Shown here in pieces: positions 10,701 to 21,762 of a stretch of 64,000 nucleotides of DNA (its first letter is position 1; each line of letters opens with the position of its first letter). A model generated the notes under the pieces. The model was not told where the DNA came from, did not search any database, and saw only the letters and a program-made list of their open reading frames with translations. Position numbers and translations under genes: made by a program. The stretch comes from Haematobia irritans (lineage: Eukaryota; Arthropoda; Insecta; Diptera; Muscidae). The DNA lies in assembly GCF_050003625.1 (NCBI RefSeq), contig NC_134397.1:268888070-268952069 (forward strand), written 5' to 3'.

Positions 10701-12564
10701 AAACATTTAAATCTGAAGCAATTTTAAGGAAGCTTCGCAAAAATTTATTTATGATTTATCTCTCGATATATATGTATTAGATGTTTAGGAAAATTAGAGT
10801 CATTTTTACAACTTTTCGACTAAGCAGTGGCGATTTTACAAAGAAAATGTTGGTATTTTGAAAATTTTTGTCGAAATCAGAAAAACCTATATATGAGAGA
10901 TATATCTAAATCTGAATCGATTTCAACCAAATTTGGCACGCATAGCTACAATACTAATTCTACTCCCTGTGCAAAATTTCAACTAAATCGGAGTTAAAAA
11001 TTGGCCTCTGTGGTCATATGAGCGTAAATCGGGCGAAAGCTATATATGGGAGCTATATCTAAATCTGAACCGATTTCAACCAAATTTGGCTCGCATAGCT
11101 ACAATGCTAATTCTACCCCCTGTACAAAATTTCAACTAAATCGGAGTTAAAAATTGGCCTCTGTGGTCATATGAGTGTAAATCGGGCGAAAGCTATGTAT
11201 GGGAGATATATCTAAATCTGAACCGATTTCAACAAAATTTGGTACGCATAGCTACAATGCTAAATCTACTTCCTGTGCAAAATTTCAACCAATTGGGTTA
11301 GAACTCTGGCTATTAGAACCATATTAGTCCACATCGAGCGAAAGATATATATGGGAGCTATATCTAAATCTGAAAAGATTTCAATCAAATTTTGCACACT
11401 TAACTGCACTACTAATTGTACTCCTAGTGCAAAATTTCAAACAAATTCGGCCAAAAATCTGGCTTCTGGGGCCATATTAGTGCATATCGGGCGAAAGATA
11501 TATATGGGAGCTATATCTATATCTGAACCGATTTCTTCCAAAATCAATAGGATTCTATTCTGATCCAAATTAGGAACATGTGCCAAATTTGAAGGCGATT
11601 GGATTTAAATTGCGACCTAGACTTTGATCACAAAAATGTGTTCACAGACAGACGGACGGACGGACGGACGAACGGAAAGATGGACATGGTTATATCGACT
11701 CAGGGACCCACCCTGAGCATTATTGCCAAAGACACCATGTGTCTATCTCGTCTCTTTCTGGGTGTTACAAACATATGCACTAGCTTATAATACCCTGTTC
11801 CACAGTGTGGCGCAGGGTATAAATAATTGATGTAATTGAGAAAATATTATTAAAATTAATTATTAAATCGCTTAAATTTGTATATAAATACTTAATTTTG
11901 TAATATTTTAGTGCAATTAATTTTTTAGGGATTTTCAGTTTCTGCGAAAATTTCAATTTGTATGCCAATATAATCTTGTGGAATTTTCTTTCCCATTTTT
12001 CTGGGTAGCTTGGGCTTTGTAAACTAATAATTACAATCATATATGTATATATATTTAGTTTACGGGGTATATCGAAAATAATGGGACTTGAGTTTGTGGA
12101 AGACTCAAGATCCTTATGTTACCCGAATGTAAGGTAAACGTTTTAACCACGATGGATCTTTTAAAAACCCGGTGTCAAAAAATTAAATTTCTTCGTTTTA
12201 AAATAAGGGGAAATTTAAGTTTTAAAGTTTGGAAAGTAAATTCATTTTAGGCTTTTTGAAATCATTATCGATTCTAGACTAGAGCCAACTTAGGCTAACA
12301 CATTTTTTTCCTTTCAATAATTTCCCCGTAAACTATAGTTTTTACCAATAACTTTACTTCTTAGGAGGTTCCACCACAGTATTGCTTTGTAGAGCCTGAT
12401 AGGTGAAAGCTGGTACAATCCGCTTTGGCTGCAATGGGAAATATTATTATGGAAGCAATTTTTCAATTTCTTCATGAATTTACCTTCTTCATTTTCATAT
12501 AGAGTAACTCACGACATTGCTTTCCAGTTAAATGATTGATATTGTATTTGATATCAGGACTCAT
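7703..12564 (-). CDS. PACRG: PACRG (parkin co-regulated gene) family protein, five exons, complete
   Basis: Complement join: 12564..12484, 12428..12358, 8513..8325, 8245..8055, 7995..7703; 825 bp, 274 residues plus TAG. PACRG proteins are axonemal and help close the inner junction of doublet microtubules in cilia and sperm tails. Family hallmarks are in order: VPAF near residue 34, KRPVKETFF near 57, RGDIPV near 72, LPIFIDG near 107, HKILPVLP near 140, LVPYYRQ near 187, NMNVN near 203, NAFINIKY near 238, PTYESC near 249. Length is near the family norm (roughly 250-300). Every intron is GT..AG and phase-consistent: donors GAAG|GTAAAT, AGAA|GTAAAG, ATGG|GTATGT, GTAG|GTAAGT; lengths 55, 3,844, 79 and 59 bp. 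The start ATG is the first in frame and gives a 27-codon first exon, the least certain part. The long intron holds a SINE, a foldback, a type B element with two nested hATs, and a MITE. Expression in testis or ciliated neurons would be expected of the family. Confidence 0.88.
8628..8980 (+). mobile_element. SINE-1, full length, tRNA-derived
   Basis: Head has pol III boxes: A box TGGTGCAATGG at 8640-8650 and B box GGTTCGATTCC at 8684-8694. It ends in four CCTAAC-type units. Target duplication TCAATCATATTT occurs at about 8600-8611 and 8981-8992, with a TA run between the left copy and the head. It lies in PACRG intron 2. The frame reading [18 protein letters not shown] that recurs in the window is this SINE and not a gene. 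Confidence 0.9.
8991..9086. mobile_element. Short foldback element, family K
   Basis: TTGTTATTTTGATCTCAGC at 8991 is mirrored by GCTGAGATCAAAACAACAA ending at 9086. The arms are about 28 bp around a 40-bp centre. Larger relatives are at 36513-36729 and 37143-37262. Confidence 0.75.
9580..10412 (+). pseudogene. hAT transposase C-terminal (dimerisation) remnant, split by a MITE
   Basis: The stretch to 9655 and 10224-10412 read in one frame when the 560-bp insert and one copy of its target duplication are set aside. The 3' piece has the hAT dimerisation signature: [17 protein letters not shown] then [12 protein letters not shown], ending with TAA at 10410-10412. Family knowledge places this at the C terminus, where it mediates dimer formation. 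The catalytic core is absent, so it is a fossil. Confidence 0.8.
9656..10215 (+). mobile_element. hAT-type MITE inside the hAT transposase relic
   Basis: Ends CAGGGATGGAAAAT and ATTTTCCATCCCTG, with the 8-bp duplication CAGTTACT at 9648-9655 and 10216-10223. It contains about five copies of the 30-bp AAAATTTTGACAAAATTTTC repeat (about 9765-9895). No transposase. Confidence 0.92.
12058..12333. mobile_element. Short MITE with GTTTACGGGG ends
   Basis: GTTTACGGGG at 12058 and CCCCGTAAAC ending at 12333, each flanked by TA. It sits just upstream of PACRG exon 2 within the intron. The rest of 11823-12357 shows no feature. Confidence 0.6.
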
Positions 12565-12775
12565 TTCGTTCAAATTCTTTTATCCACTTCGTATACAATT
12601 TATATGTAAATATTTTCAAAATGATTTTAATTTTGAAAATCTGTCAAATAAAAAGAAAAAAAAAATAAAATGTTAATATAATTTTGAATATTCTATATTG
12701 TTGACATCAAGTTTGTATAATCATAGTTTTCATAACAAATAGAGGTAAAGTTATTTAAACAACTACACGGATGAA

Positions 12776-13742
12776 AAAGGCTGTTTTTCATATGTTTGGC
12801 TATAAACATTATATGTTTGGAACACAAATTTTTAAACACAATATTTTTGAGTGCAAGCATATAATGTTCATAAACTAGAATAACATGTTTGGGACATATA
12901 TGTTAATATGTTAGAACATATTATGTTTGGGACATAAAATGTTTGTAAATATAATATGCTTGGATGCAAACATATATTAATTTAGAAATAGCCTATAAAC
13001 ATATATGTGTTCAGTAGCTTGGAGCGCTATTTAACAGGGAGCGATATTGAATTAAGTTGGTGGTTGTTGCTTGTTATTACAAAATTAACATTTTATTTTC
13101 CCTTGGGCAATTGATCAGCTACTTCTTTGATCCTTACAAACTGTGTGGTCCGCTGTTCGAATCCCCGTCCGGCAAAAGGTAAAATTAAAATAAAAAAAAT
13201 CATACAATTGAATAATTTCTTCTACAATGTTTGTATTACAGAAAAAGGTGCTAAGAACTAAAAAATCTCGTGGAAGTGAGAAAGATGTGGGGGAATATAC
13301 AATTGGGCAGAAACAAAATTTTGAGCATTCAGGTCGAAAACCTATGTTGTTAGCACCTATATTACCTGTTTATTTTCATAATTCATTATGATTGTAAATA
13401 TATAAATAAATAAATAAAATTTTGAGCACAATATTGTTTGGGAGAATTTTTTTTAAGCATATAATATTTTTGGGTGCAAAATGCTTCCAAACATATTATA
13501 TGTTCACATAATAACATATTGTTTTTTGGAAGACAACATTATTGAATTTGGATGCAAAAATACAAAATGTTTGGAACTTAGACTACCCAAACATATATTG
13601 TTTAGACTAATATGCTTTCAAACATATTATATATTGGAAGAAATCAAACATATAAATGTTTGGGCAATACCCAAAAATGTATATGCTTGAAGCAAAATAT
13701 GTTTGGGAGTATATGTTACAGAAGCGATTTTTTGTGAGCGTG
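12776..13742 (+). mobile_element. MITE family D, complete
   Basis: Flanked by TA on both sides. Ends CACGGATGAAAAAGGCTG and AAATCGCTTCTG-type on the other strand (CACGCTCACAAAAAATCGC). The body has many CAAACATATNATG motifs, a tRNA-like B box GTTCGAATCCCC at about 13157-13168, and an 88-nt retroposon (13328-13415). It lies just upstream of the PACRG start. Confidence 0.85.
13328..13415 (+). mobile_element. 88-nt mini-retroposon with target duplication
   Basis: Flanked by the direct repeat AAAATTTTGAGCA at 13315-13327 and 13416-13428. It begins TTCAGGTCGAAAACC and ends in an AT-rich (AAAT)n tail. A related copy with a different 13-bp duplication is at 36871-36962. The copies at 15598-15685 and in 1-598 were carried along inside family D. 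Confidence 0.65.
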
Positions 13743-13926
13743 TACTTACAGAAATTAAGAAAATAGTGAACTTGACAACTATTTAGTTTCATACTTGAAA
13801 TCCCCCCAAAGACACATTTCTAGCATCAGCGCTAGAGAGATTAAAGTTGTCAATAAAAAATACCAAAATGTCGATCAACATATTACGGCACTTCATCGGG
13901 AATGGACCTAAATAATACTCAGCCAC

Positions 13927-14271
13927 CGTGCCACCGTGGTGCAATGGTTAGCATGCCCGCCTTGCATACACAAGGTCGTGGGTTCGATTCCTGCTTCGAC
14001 CGAACACCAAAAAGTTTTTCAGCGGCGGATTATCCCACCTCAGTAATGCTGGTGACATTTCTGAGGTTTTCAAAGCTTCTCTAAGTGGTTTCACTGCAAT
14101 GTGGAACGCCGTTCGGACTCGGCTATAAAAAGGAGGTCCCTTGTCATTGAGCTTAACATGGAATCGGACAGCACTCAGTGATAAGAGAGAAGTTCACCAA
14201 TGTGGTATCACAATGGACTGAATAGTCTAAGCGAGCCTGATACATCGGGCTGCCACCTAACCTAACCTAAC
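13927..14271 (+). mobile_element. SINE-1, full length
   Basis: Head CCACCGTGGTGCAATGGTT, B box GGTTCGATTCC, CCTAAC tail. The 12-bp duplication ATACTCAGCCAC is at 13915-13926 and 14272-14283. The flanks (13743-13914 and 14284-14740) show no gene I recognise. Confidence 0.92.
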
Positions 14272-14744
14272 ATACTCAGCCACATTTGTGCAGCGTGTGA
14301 TGCCTTGGACGTTTGAAGGCCATATTTCGTGCCAATGGTAGCCAATTCGAACAAAATTAATTTTATTCTAGAAATTTAGGTTATTTCTAAGAATAAAATT
14401 AAAAAAAATGAAAAATATAGTTGTTCATTTTGTTGCAGTACATATCAACCACTCTATATAAAATTTTTTGTTTACTTCTTAATTATTACCATAGACGGAT
14501 CTATTGTTTGGTTGTACATTTTTCAGAAGTCCACTGGATAATTTAAGTTAGTATATCAAATTAGGCAAGCTTTTAAAGCCCCATTAAACCCAATATGAAC
14601 CTGTAACGAAAATTTCTGTTTCAAGTATCCAATGGAAGAACCCGGTTAATTACAGACAATTTTCTTTACACAAAGTGGGCAATTTGCAACTGAATTTGGA
14701 CAATGGTAAAACTGCAATCGTACTCAAAAAAAAGAACATTTTCA

Positions 14745-16869
14745 CACGCACAGAAAAAACATATTTGGACATGGTTGCCGCATCCATTTAATTCTTATCT
14801 AGAGCATGTAATTGTCGCGAAAACCATGTATTTTGTCATTGTAAAAATAATTTTCGAGCAGAGAAAAAATTATAATGGCAATAAGCATTTAAATGGTTCT
14901 CAAATGCCGCAAACATGTTCTATCATTTAAATGATAGAATTTGAGACCATTAAATGGTCGGGAAAATCAGTTACCTGACCATTCAATTTTTTGACTTTTT
15001 TGCAGGGAAAAAAAGTATTTTGTTAGGTTACGTATACACGGTTGAAAAAGACTGTTTTTCATATGTTTGGCTATAAACATTATATGTTTGGAACACAAAT
15101 TTTTAAACACAATATTTTTGAGTGCAAACATATAATGTTCATAAACTAGCATAACATGTTTGGGACATATATGTTAATATGTTAGAACATATTATGTTTG
15201 GGACATAAAATGTTTGTAAATATAATATGCTTGAATGCAAACATATATTAATTTAGAAATAGCCTATAAACATATATGTGTTTAGTAGCTTGAAGCGCTA
15301 TTTAACAGGGAGCGATATTGAATTAAGTTGGTGGTTGTTGCTTGTTATTACAAAATTAACATTTTATTTTTCCTTGGGCAATTGATCAGCTACTTCTTTG
15401 ATTCTTACAAACTGTGTGGTCCGCTGTTCGAATCCCCGTCCGGCAAAAGGTAAAATTAAAATAAAAAAATCATAAAATTGAATAATTTCTTCTACAATGT
15501 TTGTATTACAGAAAAAGGTGCTAAGAACTAAAAAATCTCGTGGAAGTGAGAAAGATGTCGGGGAATATACAATTGGGCAGAAACAAAATTTTGAGCATTC
15601 AGGTCGAAAACCTATGTTGTTAGCACCTATATTACCTGTTTATTTTCATAATTCATTATGATTGTAAATATATAAATAAATAAATAAAATTTTGAGCACA
15701 ATATTGTTTGGGAGAATTTTTTTAAGCATATAATATTTTTGGGTGCAAAATGCTTCCAAACATATTATATGGTCACATAATAACATATTGTTTTTTGGAA
15801 GACAACATTATTGAATTTGGATGCAAAAATACAAAATGTTTGGAACTTAGACTACCCAAACATATATTGTTTAGACCAATATGCTTTCAAACATATTATA
15901 TATTGGTAGAGATCAAACATATAAATGTTTGGGCAATACCCAAAAATGTATATGCTTGAAGCAAAATATGTTTGGGAGTATATGTTATAGAAGCGATTTT
16001 TTGTGAGGGTGTAGACATGTCTAGAACCATTACATGGCCATGTAGACCATGTACATTTTTTTCATGACCATTTAATTTTTTAACTTTTTTGCAGCGAAAA
16101 TAATTTTATAAAAACATTGAGCAGGTACACAGGATTTTCATTCTGCGCGTCAGTCGTGTGTTGATCGTTGCTTGAAATGGATGCTGAATACGGAATTATT
16201 GTGTTTTGTGTTAATTTATTTATTCAGAAGTGATACGTGGTTTTATGTGAAGACAAAAAAGGGAAGTGTAATTGAAAAAAAATTACATGTTTTTTGTTCT
16301 GCATTTTGCTATATGGTATCATTTATTTTTATTTGCAGTTACATGATGTCTGCGTTTATACATTTGATGGGCACAAAGTAAATATGGAATGATTACTTAT
16401 TGTTGAAATCGAACCAAAATCGAGTGTGTAAAAATATGTGATGTTTGCTTGCACGACATTTATAAAATAAACAACGAATTAGTTCCTAAGTAAATAAAAA
16501 CAAATAAATAAAGTTAATTTTGTGTTTTCTTTTCTCAAGTGACGTCCTTTTTTCGACGACGAAAAAATTTTTTTTAATAAAAGCAAAGTTTTTTAGGTTG
16601 TGACCATGTTCTTTTAACTGGAAGAAAAACATTTTTGACGAATACCATAATATTTTAGATCGTGACCATTGCCTTTTGATTCAAACAAAATTATTTTTAT
16701 CAATATAATAACATTTTAGATGAGGACAATTTTATTTTTTCTTAGAACCATGTTCACTGAGCAAACATAGTTGCAGGTGAAAATGTTACATTGTCGCCGC
16801 AAAAATAGCTCCTATTATATTATTTTGCTCTTCGAATATGATTGTGACAATCATGTTTCTTCTCTGCGT
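14745..16869. mobile_element. MITE of the CACNCAGAGAA family, host of a family D copy
   Basis: Ends CACGCACAGAAAAAACAT and ATGTTTCTTCTCTGCGTG match in inverted orientation, flanked by CA on both sides (TA in the related copy at 60516). Motifs such as GACCATTTAATTTTTT and CTTTTTTGCAG recur inside. Family D is inserted at 15037-16011. A weak 69-codon frame at 16172-16381 rich in hydrophobic residues is unassigned. Positions 16870-17908 show nothing recognisable. Confidence 0.6.
15037..16011 (+). mobile_element. MITE family D, complete, nested
   Basis: TA|CACGGTTGAAAAAGACTG at the left and GAGGGTG|TA at the right. Very close to the copy at 12776, including the embedded mini-retroposon (15598-15685) and the tRNA-like B box. 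Inserted into the larger MITE at 14745. Confidence 0.88.
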
Positions 16870-18126
16870 GCACTACTATTTTTTTGGGAAGTTTAATCCC
16901 TGCTGGGGTAAAATTTTTAAATTTAAATTAAATTTATCCATTATTTAGTTTTTTTCATTTTTTTGATTTTCTGTTCTTTTTATGAGATTTAAAACGGATA
17001 AAAAGTTCATTTTCTAATGGCCAGTTTCTCATCCTCCGATTAATTTTAACCGGTGGATAGACCTCCGGTTAGTAAAATTTTTGTATGGGATCAGCTGTTT
17101 TATCGACACGATAAATAATAACAAGACATTGAGAAACTGGCCCTAAGCCTTGTCCGAAAAACTTCATCGGTTTTTTTCGGATAGGGCATCCCTAGATATG
17201 CCTAAAAAGTAATGGAAAATGGAATAACTTACATCTTTTTTTTTGCTGGGTATAAAAGTAATATATTAAATTAATTTATACTAAATTAAACAAAATAATA
17301 TTTAGAGAAATTGATATGTGTGCATTTCAAGGACTCTCAATGCCTTACCGTTTGCTAATATCAAGGTCTATTCACTTCATTATTATGATTGTTTATAAAT
17401 AATGTAATATAAACAATGTATGTATCCACTTGAGTCATGCTTTGTTTGTATTATCTCGCAATGAAACTCACAACTTTGTCCTGTACGAAGAAGCCAATTT
17501 AAAATTTTAATGTAGCCCATGTCTTAAGTACCTCATATTACACGAATGTCATCAAAACTTATTTCATCAACGTTTTTACCCACCGCGCTCCTACCATTCT
17601 ACTGCATTCCATTTCACTGCTGGATTACATTGAGGTCTAATATTCTTGAGTTTTCAAACGGGAATAGGGTATGCAGGGGGTCACTTTCTTCAAGCAATAA
17701 TTTCGGGTCACATATTGTGGACATACTGTTGTCAGATGTAATTAGGAGACACCGTTATGCTCTATTTCTTGCTCACTGCCTTTCATTTTCTGACCTACCA
17801 CCCCCACCCTTATTGTTTGCTTTGTAGTGTCAGAAAAAAAGTTTATTAGAACAATGGCAGCCAGTAAGCACTCTCGCAATTTTCATTGGTTTAGTTTTCA
17901 AGTGCGTTCATGACCATGTCGAGTTAGCCCTGCAAGCAATTGGGTGTTTGTATTATCGTCTTTCGCAAAAATGTCACTACGAGTACTTCGAATCGCCAGG
18001 AAGATTTCTGGTAGTAATATCTCAACCACAACAACAGTAAAAAAAAACTATCGCGTGGGGTGATTCCGTTTGAAACAAATTCGACACTATCAGGGATCAA
18101 AAATCTAAATATAAACTGCTTAATTG

Positions 18127-18397
18127 GTGAACTTCTCTCTTATCACTGAGTGCTGCCCGATTCCATGTTAAGCTCAATGACAAGGGACCTCCTTTTTATA
18201 GCCGAGTCCGAACGGCGTTCCACATGGCAGTGAAACCATTTAGAGAAGCTTTGAAACCCTCAGAAATGTCACCAGCATTACTGAGGTGGGATAATCCACC
18301 GCTGAAAAACATTTTGGTGTTCGGTGGAAGTAGGAATCGAATCCACTACCTTGTGTATGCAAGGCGGGCATGCTAACCATTGCACCACGGTGGTTCC
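18127..18397 (-). mobile_element. SINE-1, 3' truncated
   Basis: The head is at the right end (ACCATTGCACCACGGTGG). The body ends at GGTGAACTTCTCTCTTATC without the CCTAAC tail. The 62-codon frame across it is not a gene. Confidence 0.85.
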
Positions 18398-18423
18398 CAA
18401 CGGGGACACTAACTCGATAACAA

Positions 18424-20358
18424 AACAAGTAAGTAAAGTCTAAAGTCTATATTATACCCTTCACCCCTATGTAGGCCAAAATTTGTGTTACCATCTCAAC
18501 TACTTCACATTTGCTGGAAGCTATATAATGGAGACAATTTTTTACTTCTACAAAATCTCTAGAATTAAAATTTAAATCTGCTAACGCTATCCAGTTAATT
18601 GTAGGAAACTTCCATTGAAAATGGGTCTAAAATGTGTAACAGTCTACCATATTTCCCCAAATCTGGTGTACGTATAATCTGAACCGATTTTGACTAAATT
18701 TGACATGTATACACTGAAAAAAATATTGTCGTGAGGTCAAAGATTTCATGTCTTTAAAATACGAATGCAAATTTTGCTTAGCATAGAAGACGCATTTCTC
18801 TAGTATAAAGTTTTTTTTCCTTGACCAAAGGTCGATAAACTTTTCAATGAAGTCCTATTGTCCTTATAATTAAGTGATTTGATTTAAAAATGGATATCAT
18901 AATATGAAAGAAAAAATGTTTGGGCTAAGTTCAACTTGACTTTAATAAGTTAGAAAAAATCTTTAAATTTAATGAAATTGTCTTTAAATTTGTTGTCTTT
19001 TTGCATCTTGACTACAAAGCAAAAAATCGTTCAAATATAGGACATGTTTTTCAACACTTTATTTTAAAGACGTTTTTTACTTGAAACACAGCATAATTTC
19101 TACTAGAAGCCGAGTCTTAATTTGGAAAAAAGTCGTCGTTAACTTGTTTTTAAAGAACTTTGATAGCATATGAAAAAAAAAGCTGAAAAAGCGAAAAATT
19201 AAAATTTGCTTCCTAGAAGCAAGTACACAAAACCCGATTTTAAAAGAGAATTGTGTCTTAAAAGTATCTTAACTTGTATTCTCCGCTTCTTTGGCTCGGA
19301 ATCAATACCAAATTTTTTAAAGTAAAGACAAAATCTTTGGAACCAGGTATGCTTTTTTTTCAGTGTAGTTAGAATAATAATTTTGCTATCTATGCGGAAT
19401 TTCACATAAAGGGCAGTATAACTTTGGCCCCCTGGTCATATGAGTGCAAATCAGACGGAAGATATATAGGGGAGCCATATCTAACATACAATAGTATCGT
19501 TAAAAGTACCGCTTGTGCAAAATTTGAAATAAGGCAGGACAAAAATCTGGCTTTTGAGACCATATAAGTCCAAATCGGGCGAAAGATATATATGTGAGCT
19601 ATATCTAAATCTGAACCGATTTTAACAAAATTCGACCACTTAACGATACGATTAAACGTACCCCTTGTACAAAATTTGAAATAAATCACGGCAAAACTCT
19701 GGCTTTTGTGGCCATATAAGTTCAAATCGGACGAAAGATGTATATGGAAGCTATATCTAAATTTAAACCGATTTCAATCAAATTTACCAAGCATTGGTAG
19801 AATGTCAATTCTACCCTCTGTGCAAAATTTTACGAAGATCGGTAGTAAACTTTGGCCTCTGTGGTCGTATGAGTCTAAATCGGACGAAATATATATATGG
19901 GAGCTATATCTAAATCTGAACCGATGTGGCTGATATTTTGCAAGATTTTCGAGATTCATAAAATATTTGGATGTACGGTATTTCAAGAAAATCGGTTCAT
20001 AAACACGCTAACTATGACCAAATCGGGGATAAATATATATGGCAGCTATATCTAAATCTGAACCGATTTTTTCCAAAACCAATAGCGATTGTCTCTGTCC
20101 CAAGAAACGGCCCTATGCCAAATTTGAAGACGATCGGATTTAAATTGCGAGCTGTACTTTGTGCACGAAATTACATATACAGACAGACGGACGGACGGAC
20201 AGACAGACAGACAGACGGACATCGCTAAATCGACACAGAATTTAACTCTAAGCCGATCGGTATACTAAAAGATGGGTCTATGACCACTATTTCTTGGCGT
20301 TACATACAAATGCACAAACTTATTATACCCTGTACCACAGTAGGGGTGAAGGGTATAA
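18424..20358 (+). mobile_element. 153-bp-monomer element, type B2
   Basis: The 5' module AACAAGTAAGTAAAGTCTAA lacks the GGGCGGGGCC part. It has four or five monomers between 19430 and 20060, ACAGACGGACGGACGGACAG at about 20180-20200, and the terminal hairpin TACCCTGTACCAC..AGGGTATAA ending at 20358. It is interrupted by a MITE at 18712-19365. Confidence 0.75.
18712..19365. mobile_element. MITE family E (CACTGAAAAAAA)
   Basis: Ends CACTGAAAAAAATATTG and TTTTTTTTCAGTG, each flanked by TA. The body matches 43441-44096 in reverse orientation. No transposase. Confidence 0.88.
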
Positions 20359-20453
20359 TGATATCGCCTATGAAACTTTTTTCTTCCAGGGCGAAAGTAC
20401 TTCGATACACTTTCGATAGAAAATGTTTGCAGGGCATGACCATGTCGAGTTAG

Positions 20454-21029
20454 GGGATCCACAAGAATGAATATGTGAGCGCGAGTGTATGTGTGTGTGA
20501 GTGTGCCAAAATATACATAATAATCATTAAAGCAATGCTAATGGCAATTACTGCTAACTGTGCGATGTTGATGTTGGAATTGTATGGGATTGTTGGTGGC
20601 ATACGAATGCGAGAATATCATAAGTCTTTCTGTTTGTCTATTTGTCTGTGTTTTGTTCCTGATTTCGGTTATCCGCTCTGGTGTCATAACAATAATCAGA
20701 TTTCAGTTGGATACTACTCATTTTTCGCACATGTAGTCCTGGTGGAATTCATTTACACCATTTACAGTATTATTTTTTAAATAGCAGAAAGTATTTAGTA
20801 TTGGGCATTAAACAAATACTGGAGACAAGTATTTTTAGGTTTCATCTATGTGGAAATCCGTCTACTATAAATCGTGATCTTAGAGACTAGATTGAACATA
20901 CTGATCAATTCATGGTCACCAGAGATGGTCTGTCGTAAACCGTACGGTAGTTTACATACATTTACGACGTATTTTACAATACGTCAAAAACGTGGTAAAC
21001 TTTTGTAAAATACTTAGTTGACAATATAT
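20454..21029. other. Stretch with no supported gene
   Basis: Contains a short GT-rich run at 20475-20510. The 101-codon frame there starts in the microsatellite and has no family likeness. Confidence 0.4.
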
Positions 21030-21351
21030 ACGATTTTTTACTTATAGACCTATCTGGCTTTAAATCTAGGATCTATAATATTAAAATTAGGATACATTCT
21101 ACATTTCCGATATATTAATAAAGCTATTCAGGTACAAACAAATGCCAGTTTAAAAATCCAAATTATGACGGATACTTCGAAGCAAAAAATATTTTCTTAA
21201 TTCCAAAAAACCTTTAAACCGAAGATACTAAATCCTCAAGATAATTATTATCCTATATTTGAAGCGTTTTTATCTTAAAAAGCGTTTTTTATCTTAAAAA
21301 GATTCAATATTTCAGTTAATTTAAGGACGAATTCTTTAAATCAAAAATGTG
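21030..21351. repeat. MITE family E2 fragment
   Basis: Blocks such as CTTTAAATCTAGGATC and TATTAATAAAG match the MITE at 26784-27445. A second fragment at about 22725-23140 suggests one element split by the tandem-repeat segment 21352-22660. Confidence 0.5.
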
Positions 21352-21352
21352 T

Positions 21353-21690
21353 TTCATTCGGCAATGATGGTTCTTCGGCAATGATGGTTCGGGATTGTCG
21401 TCGACGATTCGGCGGCGTTGACTATTCGGTTGATGATCGGTTGGTGATTCGGTTGATGATTCGGCCGATGATCCGGTTGATGATTTGGTGGTGGCGATGG
21501 TGGTTTGTTGGTCAACCGTCGGTGGCTGTCCGGTGTTGATGAGTCGGTTGTGTTGATTTGGTCGGCTGTCCATGGATGGCCGATGTTGATGATTCGGGTG
21601 ATGCGGCGATATGTTGATGATTCGGGTGATACGGCGATATGTTGATAATTCGGGTGATGCGACGATTCGGTGTTGACAGTTGATTCGTTG
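21353..21690. repeat. TGATGATTCGG tandem repeats
   Basis: Degenerate repeats of GGTTGATGATTCGG, then a clearer 28-bp unit (GTTGATGATTCGGGTGATNC type) three times at about 21570-21670. GC content is above its surroundings. An 85-codon Ser/Thr/Pro-rich frame on the - strand is probably a by-product. Confidence 0.65.
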
Positions 21691-21762
21691 TTAGGTTAGT
21701 TACAAAATCTACGTGCCGAAACTACTAGTGGAAGCAAGCAAATTGGCGGAGCTGCTGGTGCT

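Larger units (their letters stand above)
9131..11822 (+). mobile_element. 153-bp-monomer element, type B, complete, carrying nested hATs
   Basis: The 5' module AACAAGTAAGGAAAGTCTAA is at 9131 and the terminal hairpin at 11790-11822. Monomer anchors (TATATATGGG) at 11041, 11194, 11346 and 11499 are 153, 152 and 153 bp apart. The ACGG run is at about 11649-11671. The body is interrupted at 9240-10542 by a hAT insertion. It lies in PACRG intron 2. Confidence 0.85.
17928..20434. mobile_element. Element with CCCTGCAA inverted ends and a 19-bp flanking duplication
   Basis: Both flanks carry the 19-bp direct repeat CATGACCATGTCGAGTTAG (17909-17927 and 20435-20453). The ends are CCCTGCAAGCAATT and its near mirror (CCCTGCAAACATTT on the other strand). 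Similarity runs loosely for about 75 bp (CGAGTACTTCGAA-like blocks). Without its nested SINE, type B element and MITE only about 300 bp remain. Class not recognised. Confidence 0.55.

Noticed and set aside
16172..16381. 69-codon hydrophobic frame with an upstream TCAGTCGTG initiator-like motif
   Set aside because: Lies inside a MITE; no domain recognised. Kept only as a note.
20475..20780. 101-codon frame starting MSASVCVCECAK
   Set aside because: Begins in a GT microsatellite; the rest has no family likeness.
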